Positions 59,836 to 64,000 of a stretch of 64,000 nucleotides of DNA are shown here, piece after piece. The stretch comes from Parapristionchus giblindavisi. Taxonomy: Eukaryota > Nematoda > Chromadorea > Rhabditida > Diplogasteridae. How positions within the stretch are numbered: position 1 is the stretch's first letter; the number at the start of each line of letters is the position of its first letter. The stretch lies in the NCBI GenBank assembly GCA_943737045.1, contig CALSFV010000052.1, positions 186,001 to 250,000 on the forward strand, read 5' to 3'. The translations under genes were made by a program, and so were the position numbers. A model generated the notes under the pieces. The model was not told where the DNA came from. It saw only the letters and a list, made by a program, of their open reading frames with translations, and made no database searches.

Positions 59836-61291
59836 CTTATAAAACACTATCTGAGAGAATTCAACAACTGGGATATTTTTTGGTATCGATGAAAAATAGA
59901 TTTTTTTGTTTTATGTATCATAATTACAGGCTCCATGAGTGTAGTTCACTGGTACTTGGAAATTCCTTCCAATTGAAAATTCGCTTCAGGAGGTGACCAC
60001 ACAACGATTTGGCGCCTTTTCCTAAAAGGTTTATTTCAAAGCAGATCGATTCGGGAGTGAGTGCAATGGACTCCTTCGCTAATTCTAAGAAACTATTGTC
60101 AAGAAGAGTTTTTTGATCAACGGTCAACGAAGGCTGGAATTTTGAATTTTCGAAAAAAATTTCACATTAAATTAATTCTCACTATTTTCCCATGGGGCAG
60201 GAAAACTTTTTATTTGCGTAATACCTTCTACATATTATATTACACCTTTGGTTTAAAATTCATAATTTTTTAAAAATACGAATTATATGAACTAATCATT
60301 TTTATAACGAATTTGTGAATTATGGTGTGCTCCTACAGTAATCCCTAATCAGTTAACTTGTTTTTTTTCGCTAGTTTTAAGCATATTTTCAGCGCTTTTC
60401 TTTACAATGTTAGAGGTATATGATTATTCTGCACCATCGGAGTGCAACTGCACGGTATATCTGGTGATTACATTACTGATCGTACTTGTACTGTAAATTT
60501 TATTCACTTTCGTATCCGAGCCAGCTTGCGAAGTAGTTACCATACTCATGCCGTTCCGTACTCTTTATTCTCGGTTTTATAGACAGATCAGAGAATTAGA
60601 GAGAACACGTAAATTACAGTACACGTACAGCACAAGTACGATCAGTAATGTGGTCATCACATATGCCGTGCAACGGCACTCCGATGGTGCAGAATAATCA
60701 TATATCTCCAACATTATAAAGAAAAGCGCTGAAAATATGCTTAAAACTAGCGAAAAAAACCAAAATTAACTGATTAGGGATTACTGTAGGAGCACACCAT
60801 AATTCACAAATTCGTTATAAAAATGATTAGTTCATATAATTCGTATTTTTAAAAAATTATGAGTTTTAATCCAAAGGTGTAATATAATATGTAGAAGGTA
60901 TTAAGCAAATAAAAAGTTTTCCTGCCCCATGGGAAAATAGTGAGAATTAATTTAATGTAAATTTTTTTTCGAAAATTCAAAATTCCATCCTTCGTTGACC
61001 GTTGATCAAAAAACTCTTCTTGACAATAGTTTCTTAGAATTAGCGAAGGAGTCCATTGCACTCACTCCCGAATGGATCTGCTTTGAAATAAACCTTTTAG
61101 GAAAAGGCGCCAAATCGTTGTGTGGTCACCTCCTGAAGCGAATTTTCAATTGTAAGGAATTTCCAAGTACCAGTGAACTACACTCATGGAGCCTGTTTTT
61201 TTTTTTTGAATTATCATACATAAAACAAAAAAATCTATTTTTCATCGATACCGCACCTATGTCGATTTTCTCAGATAGTGTGTTTTATCCT
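59836..61291. mobile_element. Foldback element FB9, 1.45 kb
   Basis: AAAACACTATCTGAGAGA at the left mirrors TCTCAGATAGTGTGTTTTA at the right; arms pair over nearly the whole length around a centre near 60,561. Mirror reading frames (MTVDQKTLLDNSFLELAKES and its reverse-strand partners) are present in both arms but resemble no protein I know. Confidence 0.87.
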
Positions 61292-61435
61292 TATTGTTAG
61301 CAGGTGCTTCTTCTCTTTTCCTTTTCCCTTAATACTCTTTCTTCGAACAAAACTTCGCAACTTTCTTTCGAACTTTTTCGCGAACTTTTGATAGATTGCA
61401 TGGGCCACAGAATATCTTTATGGTTTAGCTTTTTC

Positions 61436-61577
61436 CAGCGGATAACGTACATAGCAATAGGAGGAACATAATATCATATGGCGAACACAAGTAGAAGATA
61501 TTTATACGATCCTAAATCGTTCGACGATTTCGTAATAATTAGATACATCAATAATATATTGACGATAATAGATAATG
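61436..61577 (-). pseudogene. STR chemoreceptor fragment
   Basis: Repeats the TM1 exon of the STR gene (61577-61470: SIIVNILLMYLIITKSSND, then GSYKYLLLVFAI), broken by a two-base deletion just before the IND motif, and directly joined to a piece resembling the end of the 57037 exon (TCCTATTGCTATGTACGT). The introns and exons between are gone. A decayed duplicate. Confidence 0.8.
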
Positions 61578-61599
61578 CTGAAATAGCACTGATGTAGGA

Positions 61600-62496
61600 A
61601 TAAAACGCCACTCTAACAACACAAAATAGAATTATTTATATAAAATTGGAAAGTGCATACCAGGTGTTGATTTTTTGGATCCTACCTTATTTTGCCTATA
61701 CCTATCGAGGAAAAATACTCTCGCCCATTGGTCCAAAAGATATTTCTTACACTTCCATTGTAAGTTGTTTTCGAAACTCTCCGAGCATCGAAAAGAGGGT
61801 TGCATAAAGATACAGTAGAGGTAATGTTAGTGACATTACGATATATCAACATTTCGGTACATTTCAATTGAACGATGCGTTGTGGCGATCACCATTTCTT
61901 TTGTGGATTGGACGGAAAGTTAATAGTAGCCAACTGTCAACTGTCAACTGGGTTTCTTGAGTGCTACATGAAGCGATCGAATAATATGAAAAGGGGAACA
62001 GAGATTTGTAATGATGTGCGTTTAAAAAAAAAGATAAATGGTGAGGAATGAATACCGCAAAAAAGGGAAGAATGATTCTGCCATTTTTTGCTTGGCAAGA
62101 ATTGCAAAAAATTTCAAATACTATGTCTTATATGTTCATCATCAATCTAAATAATTTAATCCATTCATATTTTCGGTATCTTGTTTTCTTGTAAAACGCA
62201 TAAATTATTATTATTATCATTATCGGTCGAGAATGATTGCCGCTTTGGTAATATCTGTGGAACGAGAACGCCTACAAATGATAACTACAAATGATATTTG
62301 GTAACTGTGTGTCTACACAATCTATATTTTCATATATACATTGTATCTATTTTGTCGGTTCTTGGTCTATTTATTCGGTGCATATTTTGTCTAGCTTATC
62401 CAATCTCTTCTACTCGTCTTCGACTCGACTGCCTATTCCCCCCAAACCCGTCTGCTCTTTGCCTAGCTCATTTTATATTTCTCAGATTTATATAGG
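61600..62496. other. No gene seen
   Basis: AT-rich; a decayed CGAAACTCTCCGAGCATCG piece near 61770 resembles the MITE. Confidence 0.4.
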
Positions 62497-63249
62497 GGGG
62501 GGGGGGGGCGATCATTTGCACAACGATCATTTGCATAACGGATCATAAATCGGTCGGGAGGTGGCGCAAGGCAACCAAAGTTGTACCATTGTTATCAGTG
62601 GGAGTGTACGGTATTGTGCTACCGTAACCGTCGGGAATCGTGAACTGATTTTTTTGAATTAGCCCAATACCGTACACTCACACTGATAACAATGGTAAAA
62701 TTTTTGTTTCCATACACCATCTCCCAACCGATTTATAACTCGTTGCCGAAATGGACGTTGCCGAATTGTCCACCCACCGAAAGAGCCTACGTCGTCCTCT
62801 GCTACGTCCAACTCCTCGTCCTCGTCGTGGGGTTCATGGTCGAAAATGGCCGAAGTCGAAAAATTCATGATACTCCGGGACCAAATACTAGTTGCCATTA
62901 TATCAAAAGTGAGCCGACTTTTACCTTTCTGGATACCGTAACCCCAACTACCGTAATCAAACCGGGATTTGCGTGAATTTCGCTATAATATTGCAGGGGT
63001 TCATTGTTGAAAATTGTCATTATTCATTTTTTTCAATCTAAGGTCATGGGTAGATTGAAAAAAAATTCCCGACGGTTACGGTAGCACAATATCGTACACT
63101 CCCACTGATAACTGGTACAACGTTGGTTGCCTTGCGCCACCTCCCAACCGATTTATGATCCGTTGTGCAAATGATCGTTGTGCAAATGATCGTTGTGCAA
63201 ATGATCGTTGTGCAAATGATCGTTATGCAAATGATCGCCCCCCCCCCTT
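62497..63249. mobile_element. Foldback FB10 with poly-G/poly-C ends and 15-bp repeats
   Basis: Left end GGGGGGGGGGGG followed by CGATCATTTGCACAACGATC; right end mirrors it, closing with CCCCCCCCCC. The right terminus has five tandem copies of a 15-bp unit (CGTTGTGCAAATGAT), the left only about two. Inner arms pair imperfectly and share the GTGAACTGATTTTTTT motif (62640) and AACCGATTTAT words with FB4. Confidence 0.83.
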
Positions 63250-64000
63250 TATATAACCGTCTGTTCTTAAATGTTCTGGGTATTTGGATCTTTATCTAGA
63301 CTTCATTCCCGCTATTACAGTACTAACGTGTATATTATGGCACCTCTGTTATTAACGCCAAATAATTTTCCTTCATTTATTTTATCGCCCATATTGGGTA
63401 CTACCCGGAGTTGTAAAAAAAAGATAAATTACGCTGTGGTAAAGTTTTTGTTGGAAATATTGTTTGAAAAATAATCAAAACAGAAACAACGATATTGGAA
63501 ATCTACCATATTGGATTCTCAATTCAATCAAGCCTGTAATATAAAATATGAAAAAATCATATTTGATATCAGATTCGTTGACCAAAGAACAAATGATTGT
63601 ACTATTTTCTTTTCATTGTGTCATAATTGTTGATTCTATACTGTGTGAATTAATTGCATTCCACTATGCTGGTGGGAACTCTTCAATCTCTATTGCGTCT
63701 CATTTTTTTTCTTTGAGATTGAGACAGTTTTCTTTCGCTATCAAGGTTGTCCCAAATTTTCCCATACATGAAGTCATAATTATTTTCGAATAATTGCTAA
63801 ATAATAGAAAACATGGGCGGTACTAGCGACAAAACCCTTCCGATTTTATCACTCGGCCCACCCGATTTTTTTCGTATGAAAATCTCTTGTTTTCTTTGTC
63901 CGAGAGCGTACTCAATGACATTTCCTTGTTTTCCCGTTGTTCAGAAACATGTGCTGCATTTTCAAAAAAAAACGTGCGCACGCCATAACCTCCGCTGTAA
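63250..64000. other. No supported gene
   Basis: Two plus-strand frames (63271-63474, 63548-63793) lack splice context or recognisable domains. Could be intron or flank of a gene beyond the window. Confidence 0.35.

Noticed and set aside
59924..61300. Genes starting MTVDQKTLL in both orientations
   Set aside because: Mirror frames in the arms of FB9 with no known domain; possibly decayed transposase, but not supportable.

Overview
This is nuclear DNA of a nematode, most likely a rhabditid or diplogastrid relative. The reasons are: short introns with TTTCAG acceptors; a complete STR-family seven-transmembrane chemoreceptor (a nematode-specific family); acceptor sites lying directly before start codons, as expected for spliced-leader trans-splicing; and small secreted cysteine-rich proteins of nematode type. 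The species cannot be fixed from the sequence alone. Gene models below were built by hand from splice signals and reading-frame phase. There is no transcript evidence.

Layout. 1-1494: long foldback (inverted-repeat) element. 1943-6025: 11 visible exons of a TESK-like protein kinase whose N-lobe lies outside the window. 6026-13.9 kb: its 3' flank, several inserted elements, and an inverted pair of a small secreted-protein gene. 13.65-28.3 kb: a near-perfect palindrome (arms about 5.6 kb, centre about 20,963). Each arm holds a kinase-less copy of the TESK 3' end and a foldback element; the centre holds a second inverted gene pair. 28.2-31.0 kb: a third inverted gene pair. Of the six secreted-gene copies only two (21865-22356 and 30117-30892) are intact. 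31.0-36.1 kb: nested foldback elements, one carrying Tc1-like helix-turn-helix fragments in both arms. 36.6-37.4 kb: a small multi-pass membrane protein gene. 38.3-42.65 kb: a multi-exon minus-strand gene of unknown function, with a probable frameshift in one exon. 43.7-48.05 kb: a large foldback built of satellite arrays (58-bp monomer with a 580-bp higher-order repeat, and an inner 120-bp satellite). 48.7-50.8 kb: a foldback with two smaller elements nested in it. 50.9-55.5 kb: a small membrane protein gene, a doubtful short exon, and a secreted Pro/Gly/Tyr-rich structural protein of 765 residues. 56.0-58.6 kb: the complete STR chemoreceptor (nine exons, 357 residues). 59.8-63.25 kb: two more foldbacks and an STR gene fragment. 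A roughly 115-bp MITE is scattered from 36 to 60 kb and was not seen in the first 31 kb.

The striking theme is inverted repetition at every scale: 60-bp hairpins, 115-bp MITEs, 1-4 kb foldbacks, 2.7-kb inverted gene pairs and a 14-kb palindrome. Several duplicated blocks act as each other's empty sites, so insertions and target-site duplications can be read to the base and the order of events can be inferred.
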